Program-made: the position numbers and the translations under genes
Assembly: GCF_019599265.1 (NCBI RefSeq)
Contig: NZ_JAHZTC010000021.1
Span: forward strand, 1-64,000
Length of the DNA stretch: 64,000 nt
Direction: 5' to 3'
Origin: Pontibacter sp. HSC-14F20
GTDB lineage: Bacteria > Bacteroidota > Bacteroidia > Cytophagales > Hymenobacteraceae
The notes under the pieces: model-generated
Seen by the model: only the letters and a program-made list of their open reading frames with translations
Told to the model about the DNA's origin: nothing
Database searches by the model: none
Shown: positions 39,118 to 47,497 of the stretch, piece after piece
Layout of the letters: each line of letters opens with the position of its first letter
Numbering within the stretch: the stretch's first letter is position 1

Positions 39118-39492
39118 TTATTCGAATGCCATTTTGGTGAGGCTTGCTTCCCAACTCATCATTTTGAGCAAGTATAGCCGCAGCACCGGCGTCTCATGGA
39201 GTGCTTTTCGTACTGTTTCCTTCTTTATTTTGATCAATTGTGTTGGTTCCAGCGTAAAGGCCGTGAAACTGTAGGTATCATGCAGCAGGTCAGTGATGCC
39301 TAGCAGGAAGTCGGGAGGGGTAACTATCTGGTCATCTATACCTGTCGTGTTATGCGAAACCGCTACGCTACCCTGCGTAACCAGGTATAAATAGGTAACG
39401 TCCTCCCCTTGTCTGAAAATGCATTGTCCAGGCTCCAGGTACTCCACCTCTCCCTCGATCATACCTCTGTTTATAAAATCCCTTACTGCCAT
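39118..39492 (-). CDS. Stand-alone cyclic-nucleotide-binding-domain protein
   Basis: A 124-aa protein made only of the Crp-type cNMP-binding beta-barrel (EYLEPGQCIFRQGEDVTYLYLVTQGSVAV) and the start of the following helix; the DNA-binding wing of Crp/FNR proteins is missing. It could act as a small ligand sensor for a partner. ATG 39492 (MAVRDFINRG) is chosen because an earlier start would run into the universal stress gene. It follows that gene by 13 bp and shares its promoter, which carries the two-palindrome element. Confidence 0.75.
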   Translation of the reverse strand: MAVRDFINRGMIEGEVEYLEPGQCIFRQGEDVTYLYLVTQGSVAVSHNTTGIDDQIVTPPDFLLGITDLLHDTYSFTAFTLEPTQLIKIKKETVRKALHETPVLRLYLLKMMSWEASLTKMAFE

Positions 39493-39505
39493 ACCTGAAA
39501 GTAAA

Positions 39506-40423
39506 TTATTGGATGGAAGCCTGCAGTTGCACTTGCGCCTGTTTGCTTTTGCAGTTCGCACAACAGCCGGAGCATGGCTTTTTCTTGATCTGCCGGTAAG
39601 TCAGCAGCGGTATGCGCGTGTGGAAGGCCAAGGTTTTCATGTAGTTGGTGCTGAATAGGCGCTCCAGCAGGTAGTTGTCCTGCGTGGCCAGTATCAGCAG
39701 ATCTGCCGAAGCCTCTTCCGAAAACTCACTGATTCCCTCCAGCATATCTTCTTCTTCCAGCAACGTGAAGGCTACTTTCCTTCCCTTCAACTGCTTCTCA
39801 AGCTCCAGCATGGCTGCTTTGTAAGCACACAACTCGGATCGTTTCTCTTCACTGTATACTTGTACAAGCGTTAATTTAGCTTTCAGCTGATGCGCCAGAT
39901 CCGCTATCCGGAAAAGCACCCGTTGGTCCTGGTCTGTGAAGTCAGTTGCAAATACCAGATTCTTCAGCTTTCTATACCTGACATTGGCTGGTAGCACCAT
40001 AACCGGGCAGGAAACGAGGTCCATGATGACAGCGGCCTGCTCTGCTGCTTCACCCGTTAGGCCTGTGTTGGCGCGTGCCCCAGCATCCATCAACACCAGA
40101 TCGATCTGATAATCCTGCACGACACTCTGGATGCTATCACGAATCTGACCGGGGCGTACCACACAGTCGAAAGGCGCGGCTACCTGAGCGGCCTTGAATT
40201 CGCGGCTAAACACACGTTCGGCAAAAGAGCGAAGCTTCTGAATGCAACTGCTTTGCTGTGTAAAAGTCAGGTCGGCCGTTTTGCAGGCATGGAACAGGTA
40301 TAGCTCCGCACCCAGCGCCTGGGCCAGCTGCCCGGCATAGTACAGCAGGTCCTCGCCCGTTTCATTCAGATCGAGCGGAACCAGGATGCGTTTAATCTGC
40401 GATGGCGTTGTCATAGTAGTCAT
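39506..40423 (-). CDS. Tandem universal stress protein
   Basis: A 305-aa protein with two UspA-like domains (about 9-150 and 155-275). A cysteine-rich C-terminus (CSGCCANCKSK, residues about 285-295) is not part of a usual Usp and could bind metal or respond to redox. Universal stress proteins act in the cytoplasm under energy or oxygen stress. The upstream region carries the same two-palindrome element as the cco promoters, so it is probably induced with the cbb3 oxidase genes. The cyclic-nucleotide-binding-domain gene follows. Confidence 0.88.
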   Translation of the reverse strand: MTTMTTPSQIKRILVPLDLNETGEDLLYYAGQLAQALGAELYLFHACKTADLTFTQQSSCIQKLRSFAERVFSREFKAAQVAAPFDCVVRPGQIRDSIQSVVQDYQIDLVLMDAGARANTGLTGEAAEQAAVIMDLVSCPVMVLPANVRYRKLKNLVFATDFTDQDQRVLFRIADLAHQLKAKLTLVQVYSEEKRSELCAYKAAMLELEKQLKGRKVAFTLLEEEDMLEGISEFSEEASADLLILATQDNYLLERLFSTNYMKTLAFHTRIPLLTYRQIKKKPCSGCCANCKSKQAQVQLQASIQ

Positions 40424-40465
40424 GGTTAGTATCGTAAAGGTATAGGTATACTGGTCAGGCTGCAG

Positions 40466-40500
40466 TGAGCTGCATCACCTGAAAAAGTGACTTTTAACAG
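40466..40500. promoter_or_regulatory. Two-palindrome element upstream of usp
   Basis: Box TGAGctgcATCA (40466-40477) and box GTGACttttAACAG (40487-40500) have centres 22 bp apart. Read on the minus strand it is GTCAC, nine bases, TGAT, as in the three cco elements, so the arrangement is inverted relative to the gene. It lies 43 to 77 bp upstream of the usp start codon. Confidence 0.6.
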
Positions 40501-40514
40501 TACTGCCTTTTGGT

Positions 40515-41231
40515 TTATTCCGGCTTCGAGCAGCAGCTCATTTCGGTTGTATGCTGTGCCGTATGTACTACTTTGGGGCTCAGGTAAGGTATACCCAGGC
40601 CAAGTCCGCGCATAATGAAAAGCACTGCCAGTGCCATGCCCACATAAGGCACAGCCCGGTTAAACATGCCCCGCACCTTTAGGCTGATGAGCTTGCCCGA
40701 AAGCGAGACAATATACATAAGCGGGAAAGTACCCAGCCCGAAGAGCGCCATGTATAGCATGGCACCGCCTATACCTGGCGCGCTGATAGCGCCGGCCAGG
40801 GCAATGTAAACGAATCCGCAGGGAAGCAGACCGTTGAGCATGCCCACCATGAAAAGTGATCCCATGGAGTTTTTCTGAAAGTAATAGCCGAGTTTTTTGC
40901 GTACCCAACCCATTACTTTGTCAGTTCCCAGCATGTTGGAAGCCTTTCCTTTAAAAGCAGCCGGCAAAACCAGCAATAAAAGGATCAGCACACCAGATAC
41001 AATGGAAACGGTTTGTTGCAGACCCGCCATCTCAAGTGACTGGCCAAAGGCGCCTGCGATTGCGCCCAACGATGCGTAAGTGACGATGCGACCACCATTG
41101 TACAGGAGCCGGCCGACGTAGTAACGCCAGCCGGTACTCCCGACAAATGGTAGCGCCATTGCTATAGGGCCGCACATCCCGACACAATGGAAACTGCCTA
41201 ATAAGCCAAATAAGAATCCTGCCCAGATCAT
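40515..41231 (-). CDS. SafE/TauE-like membrane protein of the cbb3 cluster
   Basis: A 238-aa membrane protein with about six helices, beginning GFLFGLLGSFHCVGMCGPIAMAL. It belongs to the sulfite exporter TauE/SafE-like (UreH-type) group that Bacteroidota place behind ccoG-ccoH. The paired CVGMC cysteines near residue 17-21 and a C-terminal HTTEMSCC tail could bind copper. A role in copper delivery to cbb3 oxidase has been suggested for such genes by context only. It starts 4 bp after the fixH gene. Confidence 0.82.
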   Translation of the reverse strand: MIWAGFLFGLLGSFHCVGMCGPIAMALPFVGSTGWRYYVGRLLYNGGRIVTYASLGAIAGAFGQSLEMAGLQQTVSIVSGVLILLLLVLPAAFKGKASNMLGTDKVMGWVRKKLGYYFQKNSMGSLFMVGMLNGLLPCGFVYIALAGAISAPGIGGAMLYMALFGLGTFPLMYIVSLSGKLISLKVRGMFNRAVPYVGMALAVLFIMRGLGLGIPYLSPKVVHTAQHTTEMSCCSKPE

Positions 41232-41235
41232 GGCC

Positions 41236-41703
41236 TTATTTTATTTGAACTGTTTTCTCTGAATAATATGCTTCTGCGCCATCGCTGAAGTTCACACGAA
41301 CTTTCCAAAGACCTTTTTCCAGGCCCCCCACGTCAATAAGCTGGCTCTTGTCCCGGCCGAGTTGTAAAGGCAACTGCTTGTCCAGTTTGTCGTCCGATGG
41401 TCGGAACAGGGTGATCGTGCCGCTCAGGTTTTTATCCTGGTAAGTAGCCGGTACCTGCAGCAGGATGTTGCCTGCTTCCTCGTTGTATTGCAGCATCACA
41501 TCGCCCAGAGCCTGTGTGCGGCGGACCCGATCGATCTGATCCTGGTAGGCGATCTCCTGGGCGTAATAGTCTTTGCTCACTAGGTCTACATCCTGGTTCA
41601 TGGCCTGTACCACAAAATAGATGATGTAAGCCATGAAGGAGGCCAGCCCAATGACAATGGCATAAGGCCAGAAGGTAAATTTTTTATTTTTATCAGTTTT
41701 CAT
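41236..41703 (-). CDS. ccoH: FixH/CcoH-family cbb3 oxidase accessory protein
   Basis: A 155-aa protein with one N-terminal transmembrane helix (about 12-35) and a periplasmic domain with the FixH core: VDLVSKDYYAQEIAYQDQIDRVRRTQ, then an immunoglobulin-like beta domain ending KGLWKVRVNFSDGAEAYYSEKTV. FixH/CcoH assists assembly and stability of cbb3 oxidase. It lies between ccoG (41-bp gap) and the SafE-like gene (4-bp gap). Confidence 0.9.
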   Translation of the reverse strand: MKTDKNKKFTFWPYAIVIGLASFMAYIIYFVVQAMNQDVDLVSKDYYAQEIAYQDQIDRVRRTQALGDVMLQYNEEAGNILLQVPATYQDKNLSGTITLFRPSDDKLDKQLPLQLGRDKSQLIDVGGLEKGLWKVRVNFSDGAEAYYSEKTVQIK

Positions 41704-41744
41704 GATGAATATGCTTGAATGGTTGCTTCTGATATAAGCTGTCT

Positions 41745-43151
41745 TTACTTGGCAGGGGCCAGAAACTTGGTATCCTGTGTCGTGATGAGCTCATCATCGT
41801 GGTACACTCCGATTTCAATTTCGGCGTTCATGCCTGTCAACTGATTTTGCGGTATTTCTGCGAAGAACACCCCATCTGCCTTGCCCTGCGCCGGCAGTAC
41901 CAGCTCACTGCCCACCATCTGGATTGTTCCATCTGTATTGTGCAGTTTCAGGGTCAGCGGCATATTGGTGTTTGTCTTGTTGATCACCGAGATGTTGTAG
42001 AGGTTCTTCACTGTGCCCTGCTCAGTTTTCTGATAGAGTTGTCCTGGAGTGCGCAGTATGGTGGCCTGGGCATCGTCTCTTGTTAGCAGCAGCGTTGTGA
42101 GGGCAACCAGAAGGAGCATCAGCACGGCACTGTAACCCATAACACGTGGCGTGAAAAGCTTCCACTGACGGCCTTCTGCAATGGCTTCTTCGGAGTCGTA
42201 TCGAATAAGGCCTTCCGGCTTGTCGATCATGCGCATGATGTCGTTACAGGCATCAATACAGGCTGTGCAGTTGATACATTCCAGTTGCTGTGCGCCGTTG
42301 CGGATGTCTATACCTGTCGGGCAAACCTGCACACACTGGTGACAGTCGATGCAGTCGCCATCGGTACGCTCCTGCCCCTTGCGCAGCTTGCCACGCGGCT
42401 CCCCACGACCATAATCATAAGCTACTGTCAGACTTTTCTTGTCGAGCATCACACCCTGTAGTCGGCCATAAGGGCAAACGATTGTACATACCTGCTCACG
42501 GAAGTAAGCAAATACCCAGTAGAATACGCCTGTGAAAGCCACCAGAGAGCCAAAGCCGGCCAAATGATTGATAGGGCCTTCTGCAATTATTTTCTTCAGT
42601 TCATCTATACCTATTATATAGGCCAGGAACAAGTTGGAGATCAGAAAAGAGATCAACAGGAAAATGGCTGTCTTGGAGCTCTTCTTCAGGATCTTCTCGG
42701 TGTTCCATGGCATTTTATTCAATGCCCGTTGCTTGGTATAATCACCCTCAATCAGGTACTCGATGCGGCGGAAGACCATTTCGAGGAAGATAGTCTGCGG
42801 ACAGACCCAGCCACAAAATAGCCTGCCGTATATCACGGTAAACAGGATGATAAAGACCACCATTGCCAGGAAAGCCAGTACCAGAATAAAGAAGTCCTGA
42901 GGCCAGAAGAGGATGCCGAAGATAACGAACTTGCGCTCCACGATGTTGAGCATCAGTAGCGGCAGCCCGTTAATTTTGATGAAAGGCCCTATAAACAGCA
43001 GTGTCAGCAAGCCATAGCTTACCCACTTCCTGTAGTCGTAGAGTTTGCCTTTGGGTTTTTTAGGGTATACCCATACCCTTTTTCCATGCTCGTCAATAGT
43101 CGAGATGTGATCGCGGAATTCGTCCGGAGCGGTGTGTGATTTAATTGCCAT
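41745..43151 (-). CDS. ccoG: cbb3 oxidase accessory iron-sulphur membrane protein
   Basis: CcoG is a membrane ferredoxin-like protein that supports copper handling during cbb3 assembly. The 468-aa protein has several transmembrane helices in the N-terminal half, including RLFCGWVCPQTIFLE. Two clusters of cysteines for [4Fe-4S] centres follow (CIDCHQCVQVCP and CINCTACIDACND), then a C-terminal immunoglobulin-like domain. Length and order are normal. It heads the ccoG-ccoH-SafE operon. Its upstream region carries the two-palindrome element at 43268-43302. Confidence 0.95.
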   Translation of the reverse strand: MAIKSHTAPDEFRDHISTIDEHGKRVWVYPKKPKGKLYDYRKWVSYGLLTLLFIGPFIKINGLPLLMLNIVERKFVIFGILFWPQDFFILVLAFLAMVVFIILFTVIYGRLFCGWVCPQTIFLEMVFRRIEYLIEGDYTKQRALNKMPWNTEKILKKSSKTAIFLLISFLISNLFLAYIIGIDELKKIIAEGPINHLAGFGSLVAFTGVFYWVFAYFREQVCTIVCPYGRLQGVMLDKKSLTVAYDYGRGEPRGKLRKGQERTDGDCIDCHQCVQVCPTGIDIRNGAQQLECINCTACIDACNDIMRMIDKPEGLIRYDSEEAIAEGRQWKLFTPRVMGYSAVLMLLLVALTTLLLTRDDAQATILRTPGQLYQKTEQGTVKNLYNISVINKTNTNMPLTLKLHNTDGTIQMVGSELVLPAQGKADGVFFAEIPQNQLTGMNAEIEIGVYHDDELITTQDTKFLAPAK

Positions 43152-43267
43152 GGCAGTTTAATTTGTGCGGATATTAATCCTGCCTCTAAAGATAAAATTG
43201 GTAGCCAGAAACTGCTTTGTGCTGCTCTTTGCTGATACAAAATTCCTTATTTGCGGCTTTTAAAAAG

Positions 43268-43302
43268 ATGACCAATGTCATTCTTACAGGTGATTGTCAT
43301 CA
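43268..43302. promoter_or_regulatory. Two-palindrome element upstream of ccoG
   Basis: Perfect palindromes ATGACcaatGTCAT (43268-43281) and TGATtgtcATCA (43291-43302), with centres exactly 22 bp apart, that is two helical turns. TGAT-N4-ATCA resembles the core of the FNR box. It lies 117 to 151 bp upstream of the ccoG start and is repeated before ccoNO, ccoI and usp. Confidence 0.75.
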
Positions 43303-43309
43303 GTAATAC

Positions 43310-43350
43310 CTTAAAACACAAAAGGCAGACACTCTTTCGAATGCCTGCCT
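43310..43350 (-). terminator. Probable terminator of the ccoNO-ccoQ-ccoP operon
   Basis: AGGCAG (43323-43328) pairs with CTGCCT (43345-43350). The A-rich stretch to the left (43310-43322) gives T-rich RNA on the minus strand. It lies 22 bp past the ccoP stop. The stem is short. Confidence 0.5.
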
Positions 43351-43371
43351 CTCATGTAGGGAGGGTTAAAG

Positions 43372-44568
43372 TTATTCTTTTTCGCCTTGTGCCTCTTTGG
43401 CATTAGGCGGGTTGCTGCCTTGCAATGACAGGATGTAGCTACTCACTTCCAGCATCTGATCTTTGGTCAGTTTGCCCTGCCAAGGCACCATACCTTTGCT
43501 TGGTACACCAAATTTCACGGTTTTGAAAATATCGTTCACATCGCCGCCATGTAGCCAATATTCGTCTGTCAGGTTAGGACCAACGGTACCTTCACCGGCC
43601 TGGCCGTGGCAGGCTGCGCAGTTCTGTATATAGAGTGCCTTGCCTGACTCCAGTGCAGCAGCATCTGTCAGCACTTCGTATTCAGTCACTGCATTCGGGT
43701 CTTCCACGTTCTGGGCGGCAATAAGAGCTGCCTGGGCCATTTCCGTTTCATACTCCTCTAACTGCAGCGCACCGGTGCGGAACACGTGGTAGTGCAGCAT
43801 ATAACCTACAGCAAACACAATGGATGCGTAGAACATATATTTCCACCAGGGCGGCAGGTCGTTATCGTACTCCTGTATACCGTCGAAATCGTGGGTAGAG
43901 TGAATTTCATCTTTTGCCTTACCTGTCATAACAGAGGCATCACCACGCATCAGCGCGTATACACGTCCTGAGAAAGTAGACTGGAATTCTTCATCCTTCA
44001 GCGAATCGCCCATCATCGGCACGATTAGTCGGAAGAGCATGATCAGCACGATAACAATCAGCAGGATGATCAGACCAACCAGACCGTAGATAAAGTGTAC
44101 GATTGGTGGCAGATCCATGAAAGCTACATCCTGTACTGCAGCTGGTGCAGCCGCTTCAGCCGTGCTCGTGGCTGCTGGCTCTGCTGCTACGGCAGGTGCT
44201 GCGGCGCTGGCTTCTTTTATGTAGGCTATCACGTGGTTGATGTCGTCGTCTGACAGGGATCCCTCAAAAGCCGGCATCGGCATTTTGTTGAACTTCTCGA
44301 AAACAGCTACGGCATCCGCATCACCTGACTGAACGAGTTCCTGCGAGTTTTTAATGAACTTATGCAGCCATTCATCACCACGGCGTTCGTGCACATCTTT
44401 CAGGGCTGGTCCTACCACATCAGCATCTATGCTGTGGCAGACTGCGCAGTTTCCATCAAAGATAGTCTTGCCCTGCACCGCATCCTGCGCAAACGCCGGG
44501 GCGCCCGTCATCAGAACAAAGCCGGCCGCCAGGGCCAGTTGTTTCAGTTTTAGCATGGGAGATTTCAT
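43372..44568 (-). CDS. ccoP: cbb3-type cytochrome c oxidase subunit III with N-terminal cytochrome c domain
   Basis: A 398-aa protein with a signal peptide (to AFA, residue 27). A class I cytochrome c domain follows with heme motif CAVCH (41-45), then an Ala/Pro-rich linker, two transmembrane helices and a second cytochrome c domain with CAACH (317-321). CcoP passes electrons from soluble cytochrome c to the catalytic subunit. Here one heme domain precedes the membrane part and one follows, unlike the proteobacterial form in which both follow the membrane anchor. Its start codon overlaps the ccoQ stop as ATGA. Confidence 0.94.
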   Translation of the reverse strand: MKSPMLKLKQLALAAGFVLMTGAPAFAQDAVQGKTIFDGNCAVCHSIDADVVGPALKDVHERRGDEWLHKFIKNSQELVQSGDADAVAVFEKFNKMPMPAFEGSLSDDDINHVIAYIKEASAAAPAVAAEPAATSTAEAAAPAAVQDVAFMDLPPIVHFIYGLVGLIILLIVIVLIMLFRLIVPMMGDSLKDEEFQSTFSGRVYALMRGDASVMTGKAKDEIHSTHDFDGIQEYDNDLPPWWKYMFYASIVFAVGYMLHYHVFRTGALQLEEYETEMAQAALIAAQNVEDPNAVTEYEVLTDAAALESGKALYIQNCAACHGQAGEGTVGPNLTDEYWLHGGDVNDIFKTVKFGVPSKGMVPWQGKLTKDQMLEVSSYILSLQGSNPPNAKEAQGEKE

Positions 44569-44759
44569 TGTCTGTTCCCTCCTATTGTTTCGTCTTGATC
44601 ATCATCTGAGCAGGCGAAGCTGCTCATGTTGCTCACATACTTCTTATCCATCAAGGCTACATAGATCAGCAGCCCCAGGAAGAACAAAAAGAAGATAGTA
44701 AATGAAATGAGCGGGTATATTTCAATGCCTTCTATGGCTTGTAACACGTTCTTGTACAT
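44565..44759 (-). CDS. ccoQ: CcoQ-like small cbb3 oxidase subunit
   Basis: A 64-aa single-pass protein (hydrophobic segment about 17-36) with the tail DKKYVSNMSSFACSDDD. It has the size, topology and place of CcoQ/FixQ, between ccoNO and ccoP, and overlaps ccoP by 4 bp. ATG 44759 (MYKNVLQAI) is chosen over an upstream start at 44795 that would add 12 polar residues. CcoQ stabilises the oxidase complex. Confidence 0.8.
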   Translation of the reverse strand: MYKNVLQAIEGIEIYPLISFTIFFLFFLGLLIYVALMDKKYVSNMSSFACSDDDQDETIGGNRQ

Positions 44760-44849
44760 TGTCTTAGGCTTTTTCGACGTCAGACTTTGTGACAAAGGAC
44801 TTCCGAGTTGCTCTTCTGTCCTTTGCCATAGAGCCTTATGTCAGGTTTA

Positions 44850-47036
44850 CTATTCTTCTACTTCTTCAGCTTTCACCTTAATGTCGGTACCCAGACGCTG
44901 CAGGTAGGCGATCACGGCCACAATTTCGGTTTCAGGACGCACTTCCAGACCTTCTTTAGCCAGGTCGGTGCTAATCTCGCGGGCCTGCTTCATCAGTTCT
45001 TCGTTTGCGTTGGCAATGTACTCGTCCTCATAAGGCACGCCCAGTTGCTTCAGCACTTCAAGTTTCTTCTGCGTTGTGGTCAGGTCCACATCCTGCTCAA
45101 ATAGCCATGGGTATGCCGGCATAATAGAGCCTGGCGACATGGAAGTCGGGTCGAGCATGTGGTGGTAGTGCCAGCTGTGCGGATACTTGCCACCCACTCT
45201 GTGCAGATCCGGACCGGTACGCTTGGAGCCCCACAGGAAGTTGTGATCATACACGAACTCACCTGCTTTGGAGTACTCGCCGTAGCGTTCAGTTTCCGAT
45301 CTGAACGGACGAACCATTTGCGTATGGCAGTTCACACAACCCTCTTTGATGTAGAGGTCACGTCCCTGTAATTCCAGTGAGGTATAAGGCTTCACGCTGG
45401 CAATGGTCGGTACGTTGGACTTGATGACGAAGGCAGGTATAAACTCTACCAGACCGCCAATCAGGATGGCTATGGTTGCCCATATCGCCATTTGCATCGG
45501 ACGTTTTTCGATCCAGCTGTGCCAGTGACCTGCGTTGTGGCTCACTTCTTTCACAATAGGAGGAGCTACTGCAGCCTCGTTTGCCTCCAAAGCACCAGAC
45601 TTCGCTGTCTTGTACAGGTTATAGATCATCAGGAACACGCCGCTCAGGTATAGCAATCCGCCAACACCACGCAGGTAGTACATCGGAACGATCTGAAGAA
45701 CAGTCTCCAGGAAGTTAGAATATTGCAGGGTGCCCTCCGGAGTGAACTGTTTCCACATCAGACCCTGGGTGAAACCAGCCCAGTACATAGGTATAGCGTA
45801 GAACAGGATACCCAGTGTGCCTAGCCAGAAGTGCGCGTTGGCAAGCTTCTTAGAGTGTAGTTTTGTTTTGTAAAGTCGCGGGAACAACCAGTACAGCATC
45901 GCAAAAGTCAGGAAGCCGTTCCAGCCCAGGGCACCTACGTGTACGTGTGCTACGATCCAGTCAGTAAAGTGGGCAATGGCGTTTACGTTCTTCAGCGACA
46001 GCATCGGCCCTTCGAAAGTAGCCATACCGTAAGCAGTAATCGCTACTACCATGAACTTCAATACCGGCTCTTCACGCACCTTGTCCCAGGCACCGCGCAA
46101 TGTTAGCAGACCGTTGATCATACCACCCCAGCTCGGAGCGAGCAGCATGATGGAGAATACAACACCCAGTGACTGTGCCCAGTCAGGCAGTGAGGTATAA
46201 AGCAAGTGGTGCGGACCAGCCCAGATATAGATGAAGATCAGTGACCAGAAGTGGATGATAGAAAGTCGGTATGAGTATACCGGACGATTCGCAGCCTTTG
46301 GCAGGAAGTAGTACATCAGGCCCAGGAACGGTGTTGTCAGGAAGAATGCAACCGCGTTGTGGCCATACCACCACTGCACCAGCGCATCCTGCACCCCGGC
46401 GTAGCCAGAGTAGCTTTTCCACATGGTAACAGGCAGTTCGTAAGAGTTAACAATGTGCAGTACCGCTACAGTCAGGAAAGTGGCAATGTAGAACCAGATG
46501 GCTACGTACATGTGCTTTTCACGACGTTTGGCAAGGGTACCGAACATATTCCAGCCGAATACTACCCATATTAATGTAATGGCAATATCGATTGGCCACT
46601 CCAGCTCGGCATACTCTTTTGAGGTCGTCATACCCAGTGGAAGCGTGATAACAGCGGCGACAATAATCAGCTGCCAGCCCCAGAAATTCAGTCTACTTAG
46701 TACATCGCTGTACATGCGCGACTTACAGAGGCGCTGCAGCGAGTAGTAAACACCCATAAAGATGGCATTACCCACGAAGGCAAAAATTACCGCATTGGTG
46801 TGCAGTGGCCTGATACGGCCGAAAGTTGTGTACTGGTTACCCATGTTCACATCGGGGTTGGCAAGCTGGAACGCGATCAGGGTACCGATAATCATACCGG
46901 CTACGCCCCAGAACACGGTAGCAATACCAAAGTCGCGAACGATCTTGTTGTCGTAGAAGAAGGATTCTGACCCCCCGGTGTCCTCGCCTACCCGCTTCGG
47001 GTTCGGCTCTAAGACGGTTCCTACATTAGTTGACAT
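44850..47036 (-). CDS. ccoNO: cbb3-type cytochrome c oxidase, fused subunits I and II
   Basis: A 728-aa fusion. Residues 1 to about 490 are the 12-helix CcoN catalytic subunit with the heme-copper histidines (for example in WWYGHNAVAFFLT, GPHHLLYT and VHVGALGWNG). After a linker, residues about 515-728 are CcoO with a membrane anchor and one heme c site CVNCH (567-571). The enzyme reduces oxygen with high affinity and pumps protons. Fused ccoNO is the norm in Bacteroidota. ccoQ and ccoP follow, and the two-palindrome element is 96 to 130 bp upstream. Confidence 0.96.
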   Translation of the reverse strand: MSTNVGTVLEPNPKRVGEDTGGSESFFYDNKIVRDFGIATVFWGVAGMIIGTLIAFQLANPDVNMGNQYTTFGRIRPLHTNAVIFAFVGNAIFMGVYYSLQRLCKSRMYSDVLSRLNFWGWQLIIVAAVITLPLGMTTSKEYAELEWPIDIAITLIWVVFGWNMFGTLAKRREKHMYVAIWFYIATFLTVAVLHIVNSYELPVTMWKSYSGYAGVQDALVQWWYGHNAVAFFLTTPFLGLMYYFLPKAANRPVYSYRLSIIHFWSLIFIYIWAGPHHLLYTSLPDWAQSLGVVFSIMLLAPSWGGMINGLLTLRGAWDKVREEPVLKFMVVAITAYGMATFEGPMLSLKNVNAIAHFTDWIVAHVHVGALGWNGFLTFAMLYWLFPRLYKTKLHSKKLANAHFWLGTLGILFYAIPMYWAGFTQGLMWKQFTPEGTLQYSNFLETVLQIVPMYYLRGVGGLLYLSGVFLMIYNLYKTAKSGALEANEAAVAPPIVKEVSHNAGHWHSWIEKRPMQMAIWATIAILIGGLVEFIPAFVIKSNVPTIASVKPYTSLELQGRDLYIKEGCVNCHTQMVRPFRSETERYGEYSKAGEFVYDHNFLWGSKRTGPDLHRVGGKYPHSWHYHHMLDPTSMSPGSIMPAYPWLFEQDVDLTTTQKKLEVLKQLGVPYEDEYIANANEELMKQAREISTDLAKEGLEVRPETEIVAVIAYLQRLGTDIKVKAEEVEE

Positions 47037-47131
47037 GTGCGGTGTCCTCCATTGGTTAAGGTGTGTTGTGAATTACTGTTTGTTTGCTTGTTAATCATGT
47101 GCAAAATTGATAAATCAGCCTCTCCGAAAAG

Positions 47132-47166
47132 ATGACTAATGTCACTCTTCCAGGTGATTGTCATCA
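47132..47166. promoter_or_regulatory. Two-palindrome element upstream of ccoNO
   Basis: ATGACtaatGTCAC (47132-47145) and TGATtgtcATCA (47155-47166), centres 22 bp apart, with the 9-base spacer tcttccagg nearly identical to the ccoG copy (tcttacagg). It lies between ccoS and ccoNO, so ccoNO probably has its own promoter. Confidence 0.75.
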
Positions 47167-47180
47167 GTAATCAGAGCGAC

Positions 47181-47366
47181 TTACTGCTGTTTCTGGGCTA
47201 TTTTGTCGTTTTTAGGTGCGCCGCCCACCTCGTTCTCGAAAAGCATGCGAACGGCTGGCGTATAGTCATCGTCGTACTGCCCGGAGCGCACGGCCCACAG
47301 AAAAGCGGCCAGAAAAGCAGCTGCTACTAGCACACTGATGGATATGAGAATGAAAATGATATACAT
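47181..47366 (-). CDS. ccoS: cbb3 oxidase maturation protein CcoS
   Basis: A 61-aa protein with one transmembrane helix and the family pattern FLWAVRSGQYDDDYTPAVRMLFENE. CcoS is needed to insert cofactors (heme b and copper) into the oxidase. It sits between ccoI and ccoNO, the usual order. An imperfect inverted repeat fills the 131-bp gap to ccoI. Confidence 0.93.
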   Translation of the reverse strand: MYIIFILISISVLVAAAFLAAFLWAVRSGQYDDDYTPAVRMLFENEVGGAPKNDKIAQKQQ

Positions 47367-47394
47367 GGCGTTTTTTGGTTTAGGAGTGTTGGTG

Positions 47395-47495
47395 ATTGAG
47401 TGAGTGAATTAGTGAATTAGCGAATGAGTGATTGAGTGACTGTTAATACATGAGAAAATTATTCACTCATTCGCTCAACCACTAACTCACTCAAT
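47395..47495. repeat. Imperfect inverted repeat between ccoI and ccoS
   Basis: The left arm 47395-47433 and right arm 47461-47495 are inverted copies of a low-complexity sequence built from GAGTGA and GAATTAGTGA units (shared blocks ATTGAGTGAGT and GCGAATGAGTGA). The arms are about 35-39 bp with a 4-bp gap, and the loop is 27 nt. A long hairpin of this kind inside an operon could limit read-through or protect RNA ends. It looks like a dispersed intergenic repeat, but only this copy is in the window. Confidence 0.65.
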
Positions 47496-47497
47496 TA

